In this document: piece by piece, positions 1 to 8,044 of the stretch | How positions within the stretch are numbered: position 1 is the stretch's first letter | Layout: each line of letters starts with the position of its first letter | Source: Polaromonas sp. | GTDB taxonomy: Bacteria; Pseudomonadota; Gammaproteobacteria; Burkholderiales; Burkholderiaceae_C | Assembly: GCA_013297865.1 (NCBI GenBank) | Contig: JAAFIP010000004.1 | Span: forward strand, 272,934-336,933 | Reading direction: 5' to 3' | DNA length: 64,000 bases | Notes under the pieces: generated by a model | The model's input: the letters and a program-made list of their open reading frames with translations, nothing else | What the model was told of the DNA's origin: nothing | Database searches by the model: none | Position numbers and translations under genes: made by a program

Positions 1-1
1 C

Positions 2-748
2 AGCTTCGATGCAAAGAATATAGCCACCCTAACGCGGCCTGGCAAAGCGCTGTTTATCCAGCAACTGGGCTTGGTCATGAACTGGGCTAGTTTGCGCGAG
101 GACCGAGCTGGCGAAATCCTCACGCAAATGTCAGGTGCAGCCCCTTACTGGGCCAGCGTGGTGGGCATTCAGCCGCATCGCCACAAGTACACGCTGGAAG
201 TGTTGGGCTTGGCCTTGTCGCTGGCTTGGATGGTGGAGATGCGCTTTAAGCACGCTTTTGCCTGCCCGCGCCCGGTGGAGTATTCGCCCCAGGTGCAACC
301 CATGATTGCCACGCCCGGCCACGGCGCACTGCCCAGCGGGCATGCTACCGAAGCGTTTATGGTGGCTCGCGTGTTGCAACACTTGACGAATCCACCCCAA
401 GGTGCTGAAACAGATACGCAATTGCAACGCCAAGCCGCACGCATTGCCATCAACCGCACCGTTGCTGGTGTGCACTTCCCCGTAGACTCCGCTGCAGGCC
501 GTCTGCTGGGCGAGGCCTTGGCAGGCTATTTTGTTCACCGTTGCCAAGATAAAGCCTCTTATCTGGAGCGCAGCTTTGACGGCACGCAGTTCCATGACAG
601 TGGGAATGCTTTGGACTTTAACTACCACGCCGACCTGCAAAGCACGCCTACGAGCCTCTTCAATGCAGAAGGGCCCGCGCACAACCTTGGCTCACCTTCT
701 GCCATTTTGAAAGAGCTGTGGGACCTGGCCAAGGCAGAATGGGCTTGA
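2..748 (+). CDS. PAP2 / vanadium-haloperoxidase-like phosphatase, 5' end outside window
   Basis: The frame is open from base 2 with no convincing start, so the gene begins upstream of the window. About 248 residues are visible. They carry the acid-phosphatase/vanadium-haloperoxidase signatures in order: KHAFACPRP (from base 248), PSGH (332-343) and NRTVAGVH (452-475), the last followed by FPVDS. Together these form the phosphate- or vanadate-binding pocket with the active-site histidine. Proteins of this superfamily are phosphatases or haloperoxidases; the sequence does not decide which. A subtilisin-type peptidase gene follows 85 bases downstream on the same strand, separated by a dispersed repeat. 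Family assignment is secure, substrate unknown. Confidence 0.8.
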   Translation, partial: SFDAKNIATLTRPGKALFIQQLGLVMNWASLREDRAGEILTQMSGAAPYWASVVGIQPHRHKYTLEVLGLALSLAWMVEMRFKHAFACPRPVEYSPQVQPMIATPGHGALPSGHATEAFMVARVLQHLTNPPQGAETDTQLQRQAARIAINRTVAGVHFPVDSAAGRLLGEALAGYFVHRCQDKASYLERSFDGTQFHDSGNALDFNYHADLQSTPTSLFNAEGPAHNLGSPSAILKELWDLAKAEWA

Positions 749-755
749 ACCTGAA

Positions 756-806
756 TGCTACATATTTAATAGCTGCTCCCGCGATATTCTATTGGTCTGC
801 AGGCCA
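756..806 (+). repeat. Dispersed palindromic repeat, copy a
   Basis: This copy has the form GCTA-N9-TAGC followed by TGCTCCCGCGATATTCTATTGG and CTGCAGGCC. It is the same element as at 2984, 7138, 18759, 29558, 38627 and 60452. It fills the gap between the PAP2 gene and the peptidase gene and contains no gene. Confidence 0.85.
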
Positions 807-833
807 AAATGATGCATAAAAGAAGGGTTGATG

Positions 834-2966
834 ATGGCAATTGACAAAGCAACCGCTGCTGAAAATGCGCAAAAGCCAGGCGAACAGCGCGCCTCCGTTT
901 TGGAGTGGTCTCCTGCGCCGAGTGCGAAGGCAACTTTTGCGGGAGTGGATTACAGCGTCAATGCTGCGGCTGATGGCCTGGATCCTTATCTGGTGTGGGC
1001 TGATTTGAGTGGCTTTGCTCATTTGCGCAAACCGGGGCAGCGCCTGGAAGAATACCGCCCCACCTCCATACCTCTGCTGATTGAGCTGCAAAACAAAGTA
1101 TCTGCGCAAGATTTACTGGCATTTATCAATCCAGTGGACCTGAAGCAAGACAATGCGTATGCCGCCAAAACGCCGCAGCTCACCATTTCTGGCGCCTACC
1201 TGCAAGAGGGCGCTGCCGTGCCCGGCGGGGTGGTGCCTGCCAATGCCAACTCGGCATTTTTTCAGCAAATCAGCCGCCAGTCGTTGGCCAAGTATGTGCG
1301 CCGCATAGAAATTGATCTGCCTCAAGACGCCACACTGAAACTGCCCAAGCTGGAAAAATCCCCCCAGCCTGCGCAAAACAGGCCCTTGCTGAAGGGTAAG
1401 GTGATGGCGCTGATTGACGATGGCTGTGCGTTCGCGCATCCGCATTTTTTGCGCAATGCTGCTGCACCGTTTGAAACCCGCATTGCCCGTCTGTGGGACA
1501 TGAATGTGCGTGGGGCTGCATCGCCTGTGGGGCCGCCCTCCCTATTTGCCGTGGAGACATATCCGGGCGAACACGGTTGCGACTATGCAGATACCGACCT
1601 GAACGCCTTGATGGCCCAGCACACCCACGCAGGGCGCTTGGACGAAGACGGTGTCTATGCCGCGCTGGCAGCCCACACCTGGGGCAATGTCAATCGTTTG
1701 CAGCTGCGCGCCGCGCACGGCACCCATGTGATGGACCTGGCCTGCGGCCCATACTTTGTGCAAGACACTATGTGCACCCGCCACGCTGCCGAGCCTGCCA
1801 ATCCGACGTGGGAGCAGGGCCAGGACGCTGCTAGTGACGTGCAGATTATTTTTGTGCAGCTGCCCATGCGCACCGTGCAAGACACCTCGGGGCGCAACAC
1901 CATGACGCGCGACGTGACCAATGCGCTGACCTACATCATGGCGCAGTGCGCTGTGGACGCGCAGATTGTGGTCAACCTGAGTTGGGGCGCGCTGGCTGGG
2001 CCACACGATGGCAGTCACGTGCTGGAGCGTTATATTGACACCTTGATCCGCTTTGAGAACACATACCACCGGTTGCCTGCGCCAGGCAAGCGCCTGCAAG
2101 TGGTGGTGCCAGCGGGCAACGGCTATCAGTCGCGCACACATGCCAATTTTTCGTTGACAGGCTTTGCCTCGCAAACCCTGTACTGGCGCACGGAGCCAGA
2201 TGATGCAACGGAGAGCTATGTGGAGATCTGGCTGCGCAAAGGTGATGAAGTGGCCGTGGATATTGTGGACCCTAACGGCAACAGCCTGCCCACCGTGCGT
2301 AAGGGCGATGTGCGGCACCTGTTGGGCTACAACACGCCTTTGGCGCCCGGCAGTGTTTTGGGTGTGTGCTACAACGACGCCGCGCTGTCAGGGCAAAACG
2401 GCCACTGCGTGCTGTTGGCGCTGGCTCCTACAGCCAGCCTGGACCGGACCCGCGCCACTGCTCCGCATGGCCTATGGCGCATTACGGTCACCAACGTCAA
2501 AGCAAAAACTACAGTGGTGGATGCTTATATCGAGCGCGACGATGTTGCTCTGGGTACCCGGCGCGGCGCACGCCAAAGCTATTTTGAAGATGTGCACTAC
2601 GACCGTATGGCCACAAACGACAATGAGCAGGCAGACATCAATTGCCCCACTCCTCAGGCAGCGTATGTGCGCCGTGAAGGCGTGTTCAACAATATTTCGA
2701 CAGGAAAGCGCACCCATAAAGCAGGAGGCGTGCGAGAGACGGATATGGAGATCGCTGAATATTCGCCACGCCACAACTACACCAGCCGACCCAAGCGCCC
2801 CGGGACCAAAACCCCTGTGCCGTACTACGCCACCACGGAAGAGAGCCGTAGCCTGCGCGGTGTCCGTGCTGCAGGCACGCGTGCGGCAAGCACGGCGCGC
2901 CTGTCGGGCACCAGCATGGCCGCGCCGCAGATTGCGCGGGATCTGCTGAACGCTCTATTGCCTTGA
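834..2966 (+). CDS. S8 family (subtilisin-like) serine peptidase
   Basis: A protein of about 710 residues with the full subtilase triad in order: Asp in ALIDDG (about residue 196), His in AAHGTHV (about 295) and Ser in LSGTSMAAP (about 694), close to the C-terminus. The oxyanion Asn is in VVVPAGNGY. An insertion of roughly 200 residues separates the oxyanion region from the Ser motif and may be a beta-sandwich domain. I see no signal peptide, so the site of action is uncertain. The start is chosen at the third of three candidate codons (TTG-ATG-ATG, 828-836), which sits 6 bases after an AGAAGGG ribosome site at 821-827; ATG 831 is possible. It may be co-transcribed with the upstream PAP2 gene. 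Confidence 0.85.
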   Translation: MAIDKATAAENAQKPGEQRASVLEWSPAPSAKATFAGVDYSVNAAADGLDPYLVWADLSGFAHLRKPGQRLEEYRPTSIPLLIELQNKVSAQDLLAFINPVDLKQDNAYAAKTPQLTISGAYLQEGAAVPGGVVPANANSAFFQQISRQSLAKYVRRIEIDLPQDATLKLPKLEKSPQPAQNRPLLKGKVMALIDDGCAFAHPHFLRNAAAPFETRIARLWDMNVRGAASPVGPPSLFAVETYPGEHGCDYADTDLNALMAQHTHAGRLDEDGVYAALAAHTWGNVNRLQLRAAHGTHVMDLACGPYFVQDTMCTRHAAEPANPTWEQGQDAASDVQIIFVQLPMRTVQDTSGRNTMTRDVTNALTYIMAQCAVDAQIVVNLSWGALAGPHDGSHVLERYIDTLIRFENTYHRLPAPGKRLQVVVPAGNGYQSRTHANFSLTGFASQTLYWRTEPDDATESYVEIWLRKGDEVAVDIVDPNGNSLPTVRKGDVRHLLGYNTPLAPGSVLGVCYNDAALSGQNGHCVLLALAPTASLDRTRATAPHGLWRITVTNVKAKTTVVDAYIERDDVALGTRRGARQSYFEDVHYDRMATNDNEQADINCPTPQAAYVRREGVFNNISTGKRTHKAGGVRETDMEIAEYSPRHNYTSRPKRPGTKTPVPYYATTEESRSLRGVRAAGTRAASTARLSGTSMAAPQIARDLLNALLP

Positions 2967-2983
2967 TTTTTAACTAAAAAACA

Positions 2984-3032
2984 GCTGCAGCCCAATAAAA
3001 TATCGCGGGAGCAGCTACAAATTAAATAGCAA
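2984..3032 (-). repeat. Dispersed palindromic repeat, copy b
   Basis: Reverse-orientation copy with core ATATCGCGGGAGCAGCTA followed by a GCTA-N9-TAGC hairpin. It lies between the convergent peptidase and Crp/Fnr genes, where it may act as a transcriptional boundary. No separate U-tailed terminator is seen here. Confidence 0.8.
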
Positions 3033-3057
3033 ATAGCATCTTGCTGCTGTCAGCGCT

Positions 3058-3717
3058 TTACCACTTCGCAGGCAGTTTTTTCACCAGAGTCATGCTGCGT
3101 TTGTCTACGCTGATGTAGCCGCCTTTTTCGAGGTCGCGCACGAGGCGGCTGACCATTTCGCGGGAGGTGCCTATGCGCTGGGCGAGGTCGGCGTGGGTGG
3201 TGCGGGCTGGCACGGGGCGGTGGCCCTGGCTGTCGGGGGGCTCGGCCAGCTCTTCCAGCGTGGCGGCCAGGCGGCCGTAGGCGTCGAGCAGGGCGAGGTT
3301 GCGCACGGTGCTGGTGGCTGAACGTACCCTGGCGATGATTTTGGTGATGAGCTCGAAGGCCAGATCGGGCGAGCGGGCGATGTGCTCGCGCACGCGGTGG
3401 GCGGTGACTACCGAGCACACGCAGGGCTCCAGGGCTTCGATGCTGGCCGAGCGCACGCCACCGTCCAGGGACATTTCGCCAAAATAGTTGGGGGCCACGA
3501 TGGTGCCATAGGTCACCTCGCGGTCGTCGGCGTCGGTGCCGTAGGTGCGCACGCTGCCACTGAGCAGGATAAACAGTGTGTCGCCGCTGTCACCTTCGCT
3601 GAGGATGATGGCGCCTTTGCGGTAGCTGCGTTGGGTGCCTTCGTCGGCCAAGGCGCGCATGGCCTGGCTTAAGGGTTTGCTGCTTTGGAGGGGGGGTGCC
3701 TGTGACATGACAGGCAT
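3058..3717 (-). CDS. Crp/Fnr family transcriptional regulator
   Basis: A 219-residue protein. The N-terminal cyclic-nucleotide-binding-type beta-roll runs over about residues 15-130 (ILSEGDSGDTLFILLSG, then NYFGEMSLDGG, an FGE-type motif). A long helix follows, then a C-terminal winged helix with the recognition region DLAQRIGTSREMVSRLVRDL. It lacks the four Fnr cysteines, so it is probably not an oxygen-sensing iron-sulfur protein. The frame extends further upstream, but that part is Arg/Pro-rich and unlike the family; ATG at 3717 (or 3708) is chosen. The LuxR-type gene upstream ends 56 bases before, so the two may be co-transcribed. Ligand and targets are unknown. Confidence 0.85.
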   Translation of the reverse strand: MPVMSQAPPLQSSKPLSQAMRALADEGTQRSYRKGAIILSEGDSGDTLFILLSGSVRTYGTDADDREVTYGTIVAPNYFGEMSLDGGVRSASIEALEPCVCSVVTAHRVREHIARSPDLAFELITKIIARVRSATSTVRNLALLDAYGRLAATLEELAEPPDSQGHRPVPARTTHADLAQRIGTSREMVSRLVRDLEKGGYISVDKRSMTLVKKLPAKW

Positions 3718-3773
3718 TGTGGCACGAAGCCACGCCACGCTGCTGCCCCGTTGCAGCGTGGCGCCGGGCAGGC

Positions 3774-4472
3774 TCAGGCCTTGTCTGGGCTGAGGGTGGG
3801 CATGACGGCCATCAGCGTAACGATCTCGCGCAGGCCGTGGCAGTTGGTCTTGAGGCACAGGTTGCGCACATGGGTGCGCACCGTGGCGGTGCCAATGCCC
3901 AAGTGTTTGGCCATCTGGGGCACGGTCATGCCCTCGCTGATCAGCTGCAGCACGCGCTCTTCCATCGGCGTGGCGAGGTAGGCTTTGGCAAACGCATGGA
4001 TCATCAGCGGCTCGCTCATCTGCGTGCGAGAAAAGACCAAGGCAAAATGCTCGACCGGTTTTTTAGCTGCAGTGCGCAGCGGCACCACGGCCACCGTGAC
4101 GTGCGAGCGCAGGCCCAGCGCGATCATGCTGCGCTGGCCTGCTGCGGCCTGGGTGAGCGCCCGGCTGAACTCACGCACATCGGGCATGTGGGTGACGATG
4201 ATGTAGCCGCTGTCCACGGCCACGCAGTCACGCCTGTCCAGCAGGCGGTCTGCCGCGGCATTGCGCTGCACCACGCGGGCGAAGGGGTCGATGATGATGA
4301 CCGGGTGGGCCATGACGTCCAGCGCGCTGGCCGCCAGGCTGTGGGCCAGGGCCATGTTGGCCTGCGGCGTGGTGCGCTCCGGTTGGGACGGTGCGAACAC
4401 GCTGTGTCCGAAATGCAGCTCAATGGCGCTACCTTGGCCGTGGCGGGTATCAGAGGCGGTGTCGAGGTTCAT
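3774..4472 (-). CDS. LuxR-type HTH regulator with PAS-like sensor domain
   Basis: A 232-residue protein. About residues 50-85 (ALDVMAHPVIIIDPFARV, then NAAADRLL) look like the start of a PAS fold. The C-terminal 65 residues are a GerE/LuxR helix-turn-helix with the typical order: TPMEERVLQLISEG, then QMAKHLGIGTATVRTHV, then LCLKTN. There is no receiver domain with a phospho-Asp, so the signal is probably a small ligand or protein contact. Transcribed toward the Crp/Fnr gene. The start ATG at 4472 is the first Met of the conserved frame; its ribosome site is weak. Confidence 0.75.
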   Translation of the reverse strand: MNLDTASDTRHGQGSAIELHFGHSVFAPSQPERTTPQANMALAHSLAASALDVMAHPVIIIDPFARVVQRNAAADRLLDRRDCVAVDSGYIIVTHMPDVREFSRALTQAAAGQRSMIALGLRSHVTVAVVPLRTAAKKPVEHFALVFSRTQMSEPLMIHAFAKAYLATPMEERVLQLISEGMTVPQMAKHLGIGTATVRTHVRNLCLKTNCHGLREIVTLMAVMPTLSPDKA

Positions 4473-4589
4473 GGCTTGCTCACTTTCGTTGATGACAGTG
4501 CTTCAAGCATAAAAATTTGCCGCCTTGGCGCTTGGGAAGTAGTTGCCTTGAATTGGTGATTTATTTGCCAAAATGTGGTTTTCAGGCGT

Positions 4590-4617
4590 AAAAAAGCCCA
4601 CCGAAGTGGGCTTTTTT
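4590..4617 (-). terminator. Rho-independent terminator after rplY
   Basis: AAAAAAGCCCAC - CGAA - GTGGGCTTTTTT is a perfect stem with a tetraloop and T-tracts on both sides. It lies about 60 bases past the rplY stop and ends the minus-strand lolB-ispE-prs-rplY unit. It could also work on the other strand. Confidence 0.85.
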
Positions 4618-4675
4618 GGCATCCTGCCGGGCCCATAACAGGGCTGGCAGGGTGCAGCAAGTGCTGGGTAGCGGC

Positions 4676-5359
4676 TTACTTTTTGGCGGCGGGTGCCTTG
4701 GCAGCAGGTGCTTTGGCGTCAGCTTTGGGGGCTGCTTTGCCGTCTTTGCCTTTGGCGTCCGCTGCGGGAGCAGCGTCAGCAGCTGCAGCCTCTTCTTCAG
4801 CGGCTTGGGCCACAACCGACACGATGACCGGGTTGACCTTGCCTTTGGTGAGCACTTTGACGCCTTTGGGCAAGGTGATGTCGTTGACGTGCAGGGACAT
4901 GCCCTTTTTCAGGCCAGACAGATCGACCTCGATGAACTCGGGCAGGTCAGCAGGCAGGCAGGAGACCTGGATCTCGTTGGCCACGTGGTTGACCAGGCAG
5001 TTGTCAAACTTGACAGCCTGAGAGTCGGCCTCGCCCTTGAAGTGCAATGGCACTTTCATGGACAGTTTGGTGTTGGCATCGACACGCTGGAAGTCGATGT
5101 GCAGCACTTGCTGTTTGTAAGGGTGGTACTGCACGTCGCGCAGCAACACTTTGGATTCCTTGCCCGCATACTCCATGTCGAGCACGGTAGCGTGGAAGGC
5201 TTCCTTTTTCAGGGCGTGCCACAGTGCGTTGTGATCGATCTCGATCAACTGGGGTGCAGCGGTACCACCGTAGACGATGCCAGGGGCTTTGCCCGTAATG
5301 CGCAGACGGCGGCTCGCACCCGTACCTTGCTTAGAGCGCTCAAAAGCGACAAATTTCAT
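4676..5359 (-). CDS. rplY: 50S ribosomal protein L25 / general stress protein Ctc
   Basis: A 227-residue L25 of the long (TL5/CTC) type, which binds 5S rRNA in the large subunit. The N-terminus [19 protein letters not shown], the motif [10 protein letters not shown] and the segment DIDFQRVD-like ([10 protein letters not shown]) are characteristic. The last ~50 residues are a low-complexity Ala/Lys/Pro/Asp tail, common in betaproteobacterial copies. Start: ATG 5359, preceded by an AGGAG site; the TTG six bases upstream is rejected. It lies 146 bases after prs in the usual prs-rplY order and is followed by a strong terminator. Confidence 0.95.
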   Translation of the reverse strand: MKFVAFERSKQGTGASRRLRITGKAPGIVYGGTAAPQLIEIDHNALWHALKKEAFHATVLDMEYAGKESKVLLRDVQYHPYKQQVLHIDFQRVDANTKLSMKVPLHFKGEADSQAVKFDNCLVNHVANEIQVSCLPADLPEFIEVDLSGLKKGMSLHVNDITLPKGVKVLTKGKVNPVIVSVVAQAAEEEAAAADAAPAADAKGKDGKAAPKADAKAPAAKAPAAKK

Positions 5360-5505
5360 AATCAACTCCTAAAGAGGACCACCGCGACCAGTGAGACCTC
5401 GACTGTAAAAAGCTGCCTCGTGCACGGTGTAGACACCATACGCGGGGCAACGCGTTGCTGGTTTACGGCACCAGCAGGCCGTTTTGTCAGTGCAGACCAA
5501 CCTGT

Positions 5506-6480
5506 TTAAAACAGATTGTCCTGCTCTGAAAACAAACTCATCACTGACTCGCCTTTGGCAATGCGCGCAATCGTCTCGGCGATCAACGGGGCGACTGACA
5601 GTTGGCGAATCTTGTTGCAGGCCTTGGCCGATTCGGACAGGGGAATGGTGTTGGTAATCACCACCTCGTCCAGCGCGCCGCCTTTGGCAATGCGCTCAAT
5701 GGCCGGACCGCTGAAAACCGGGTGGGTGCAATAGGCATAGACCTTTTTGGCACCACGCTCCTTGAGCACTTCGGCGGCTTTGACCAGGGTGCCCGCTGTG
5801 TCGATCATGTCGTCCATGATGACGCAGTTGCGCCCTTCGATCTCGCCGATCACATGCATGACTTCGGATACGTTGGCTTTGGGGCGGCGCTTGTCGATGA
5901 TGGCCAGATCACAGCCCAGCTGCTTGGCCAGCGCACGGGCACGCACCACGCCGCCCACGTCAGGCGATACCACGATCAGGTCTTCATATTTCTGGCGGCG
6001 CAGGTCGCTCAGCAGCACGGGCGAGGCGTAGATGTTGTCTACGGGAATATCGAAAAAGCCCTGGATCTGGTCGGCATGCAAATCCATGGTGAGGATGTGC
6101 GACACGCCCACGGTTTGCAGCAGGTTGGCCACCACCTTGGCGGTGATGGGCACGCGGGTAGAGCGCGGGCGGCGGTCCTGGCGGGCGTAGCCGAAATAGG
6201 GGATGACAGCGCTGATGCGCTCGGCCGAGGCGCGCTTGAGCGCGTCAACCATCACCAGCAGCTCCATCAGATTGTCGTTGGTGGGAGCGCAGGTGGACTG
6301 CACCACAAACACGTCACGGGCGCGCACGTTCTGGTTGATTTCTACGGTGACTTCACCGTCAGAAAAGCGACCCACTGTGGCGGCACCAAGCTTGGTGTTC
6401 AGGTGAGCAGCGATTTCCTGCGCCATCACGGGGTTGGCATTGCCGGTAAAAATCATGAAATCAGGGTGCAATGCGCTCAT
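5506..6480 (-). CDS. prs: Ribose-phosphate pyrophosphokinase (PRPP synthase)
   Basis: A 324-residue protein, normal for class I PRPP synthase. It makes PRPP from ribose 5-phosphate and ATP for nucleotide, histidine and tryptophan synthesis. Visible motifs: [21 protein letters not shown] near the N-terminus, the ATP-binding region [10 protein letters not shown], the metal-site His in [11 protein letters not shown], the flexible loop KRRPKANV, and the PRPP-binding [12 protein letters not shown]. The gene lies between tRNA-Gln and rplY, the conserved order in many Proteobacteria. Confidence 0.97.
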   Translation of the reverse strand: MSALHPDFMIFTGNANPVMAQEIAAHLNTKLGAATVGRFSDGEVTVEINQNVRARDVFVVQSTCAPTNDNLMELLVMVDALKRASAERISAVIPYFGYARQDRRPRSTRVPITAKVVANLLQTVGVSHILTMDLHADQIQGFFDIPVDNIYASPVLLSDLRRQKYEDLIVVSPDVGGVVRARALAKQLGCDLAIIDKRRPKANVSEVMHVIGEIEGRNCVIMDDMIDTAGTLVKAAEVLKERGAKKVYAYCTHPVFSGPAIERIAKGGALDEVVITNTIPLSESAKACNKIRQLSVAPLIAETIARIAKGESVMSLFSEQDNLF

Positions 6481-6512
6481 GGTGATGATGAGTTGAGGAC
6501 TTCAAAAGAATT

Positions 6513-6589
6513 TGGCAGGGGAAGAAGGATTCGAACCTTCGCATGTCGGAATCAAAATCCGATGCCTTAACCAACTTGGCGACTCCCCT
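6513..6589 (-). tRNA. tRNA-Gln (anticodon TTG)
   Basis: A 77-base cloverleaf including an encoded CCA. The acceptor stem is AGGGGAG paired with TTCCCCT (last pair G-T), with discriminator G. The anticodon loop TTTTGAT gives TTG for Gln. The T arm contains GGTTCGAATCC. It is embedded between ispE and prs on the same strand, so it is probably processed from the operon transcript or has a weak promoter of its own; I could not identify one confidently. Confidence 0.95.
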
Positions 6590-6654
6590 ACACGGGTCAG
6601 TGGATGCTTGACACACCTACCAACCGATAACCTGTTTGCTGCTATACAACCTGT

Positions 6655-7521
6655 TCATGCATAGGTTGCATAGTCGTCTGCCCACCCTACAAGAGGATGT
6701 GCAGGCAAAGTACTGCACAGTTTTTGCTGCCAACCTGCGGGCACTGCCTGCAAAATTTCGTCGCCTGAAATTTTGGCAAACACTGCACTGCCTGAACCAG
6801 TCAGCCGGGGTGACAAACCTTGGTTGCGCAGCGCATGGAGCGCTTGTGTAACCTGCGGATTGAGCATTTCAGCTACTGGCTGTAAATCGTTATGACCAAA
6901 GTCGTAAGGACTTGCCGCAAAGCCTGAGATTATAGCACGCTGTGTATCCCGCTTTAGGGCCGGATGACCAAAAATTGCCGGGGTGGACAAGCCCTGGGCG
7001 GGCTTGATCACGGCAAACCGCGCGGGGGGTAAATCCACGGGCGTCATTTGCTCGCCCACACCCTCCACCCAGGCATTGCGCCCGCGCAGAAAAAACGGCA
7101 CATCTGCGCCCAGCGCCAAGCCTATTTGCTCTAACTTTGATAGCTGCTCCCGCGATTGCCATAAGCGCTGCAGGCCCAAAAGGCATGTAGCAGCGTCTGA
7201 CGAACCGCCACCCATGCCCGCCTGACTGGGAATGCGCTTGTGCAGACGGATATGGGCGCCCAGCCGGGTGCCGCAGGCGGCCTGCAGGGCCCGGGCAGCG
7301 CGCACACACAGGTCATCGGCAGGCAGCGGGTCGCCAGCGGCGCCCACATCTTCGCGGCTGATCACGCCGTCGCTGCGCAGCTCCAGGTCGATGGTGTCCA
7401 TCCAGTCAATCAGCACGAAAGCCGACTGCAGCAGGTGGTAGCCATCAGCGCGGCGGCCGGTGATGTGCAAAAAAAGATTGAGCTTGGCGGGGGCCGCGAG
7501 GCCGTGGAGGGCTTGCATCAT
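6655..7521 (-). CDS. ispE: 4-diphosphocytidyl-2-C-methyl-D-erythritol kinase
   Basis: A 288-residue GHMP-family kinase. It phosphorylates CDP-methylerythritol in the non-mevalonate isoprenoid pathway. Motifs in order: APAKLNLFLHITGRRADGYH (substrate loop), the ATP-binding GMGGGSSDAA, and a C-terminal LTGSGSAVFA. One feature is odd: the segment LWQSREQLSKLEQ, between the GGGSSDAA helix and GADVPFF, is encoded by a copy of the dispersed repeat (7138-7177) that keeps the frame. It starts 17 bases after lolB. Confidence 0.95.
   Translation of the reverse strand: MMQALHGLAAPAKLNLFLHITGRRADGYHLLQSAFVLIDWMDTIDLELRSDGVISREDVGAAGDPLPADDLCVRAARALQAACGTRLGAHIRLHKRIPSQAGMGGGSSDAATCLLGLQRLWQSREQLSKLEQIGLALGADVPFFLRGRNAWVEGVGEQMTPVDLPPARFAVIKPAQGLSTPAIFGHPALKRDTQRAIISGFAASPYDFGHNDLQPVAEMLNPQVTQALHALRNQGLSPRLTGSGSAVFAKISGDEILQAVPAGWQQKLCSTLPAHPLVGWADDYATYA
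7138..7177 (+). repeat. Dispersed repeat, copy c, inside ispE
   Basis: ATAGCTGCTCCCGCGAT at 7139-7155 matches the element core exactly, and CTGCAGGCC at 7168-7176 matches its far end; the middle has diverged. It lies in frame within ispE, antisense to the element's usual orientation, and encodes about 13 residues of a surface loop. Confidence 0.65.
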
Positions 7522-7538
7522 GGCGTCAGAGGGGGAAA

Positions 7539-8039
7539 TCAGCGCTCCAGCACAATGCGCAGCTTGGCCACGGGCGTGGGGTCGCTGCGGCTGGCGCTGA
7601 CGCGGCCTTCGCCGTGGCGTGACAGGTCGGCCTGCCAGCCCGGCACGCTGGCGCTTTGGCCGCGCAGCCAGGCAAACAGCGCCTCCAGCGGAATGGCTGC
7701 GCCCGTGGTTTGCTCCAGCATGGCTTGTACAGAAGGGTACTGCCGGGTATCACTGCCGTTTTGCAGCTGGGCCAGGCCCGGCTGCCAGCGCAGCACGGCC
7801 GCGGTGCCGCCCAGTGGCGTCAGCAGGGTCAGTTGCCCCGCAGTCTCGCTGCCCAGCAGCTCAAAGCCGCCAGAAAAGCTTTGCACGGGCTCGCTCTCCA
7901 CCACCAGGCTGATACGCCCCGCAAAACTGCTGTTTTCAGGGTCTTTTGTGCCGCCAGGCCTCTGGACAGTCGCGCAGCCAGCTATGATAAATATAGCAAT
8001 TAGAAGCAGCCATCTGGTGTGGCAACACAGCCGGTTCAT
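7539..8039 (-). CDS. lolB: Outer-membrane lipoprotein insertion factor LolB
   Basis: A 166-residue lipoprotein that receives lipoproteins from LolA and inserts them in the outer membrane. The N-terminus is a lipoprotein signal, with hydrophobic WLLLIAIFIIAG before the lipobox Cys at about residue 22. Later parts fit the LolB/LolA fold: FAGRISLVVE, SFSGGFELLGS, GQLTLLTPLGG and PLEALFAWLRGQ. Identification rests mostly on the classical lolB-ispE-prs order and length. It begins 5 bases after the TPR gene ends. The lipobox region resembles a degraded copy of the dispersed repeat (see 7971). Confidence 0.85.
   Translation of the reverse strand: MNRLCCHTRWLLLIAIFIIAGCATVQRPGGTKDPENSSFAGRISLVVESEPVQSFSGGFELLGSETAGQLTLLTPLGGTAAVLRWQPGLAQLQNGSDTRQYPSVQAMLEQTTGAAIPLEALFAWLRGQSASVPGWQADLSRHGEGRVSASRSDPTPVAKLRIVLER
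7971..7999 (-). repeat. Possible degraded repeat copy in the lolB signal peptide
   Basis: GCTAT-N7-ATAGC at 7981-7997 has the repeat's hairpin spacing. The flanking bases on the lolB strand (ATAGCTGGCTGCGCGACT) resemble the element's ATAGCTGCTCCCGCGATA. The match is short and could be chance. Confidence 0.3.
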
Positions 8040-8044
8040 GGGTT

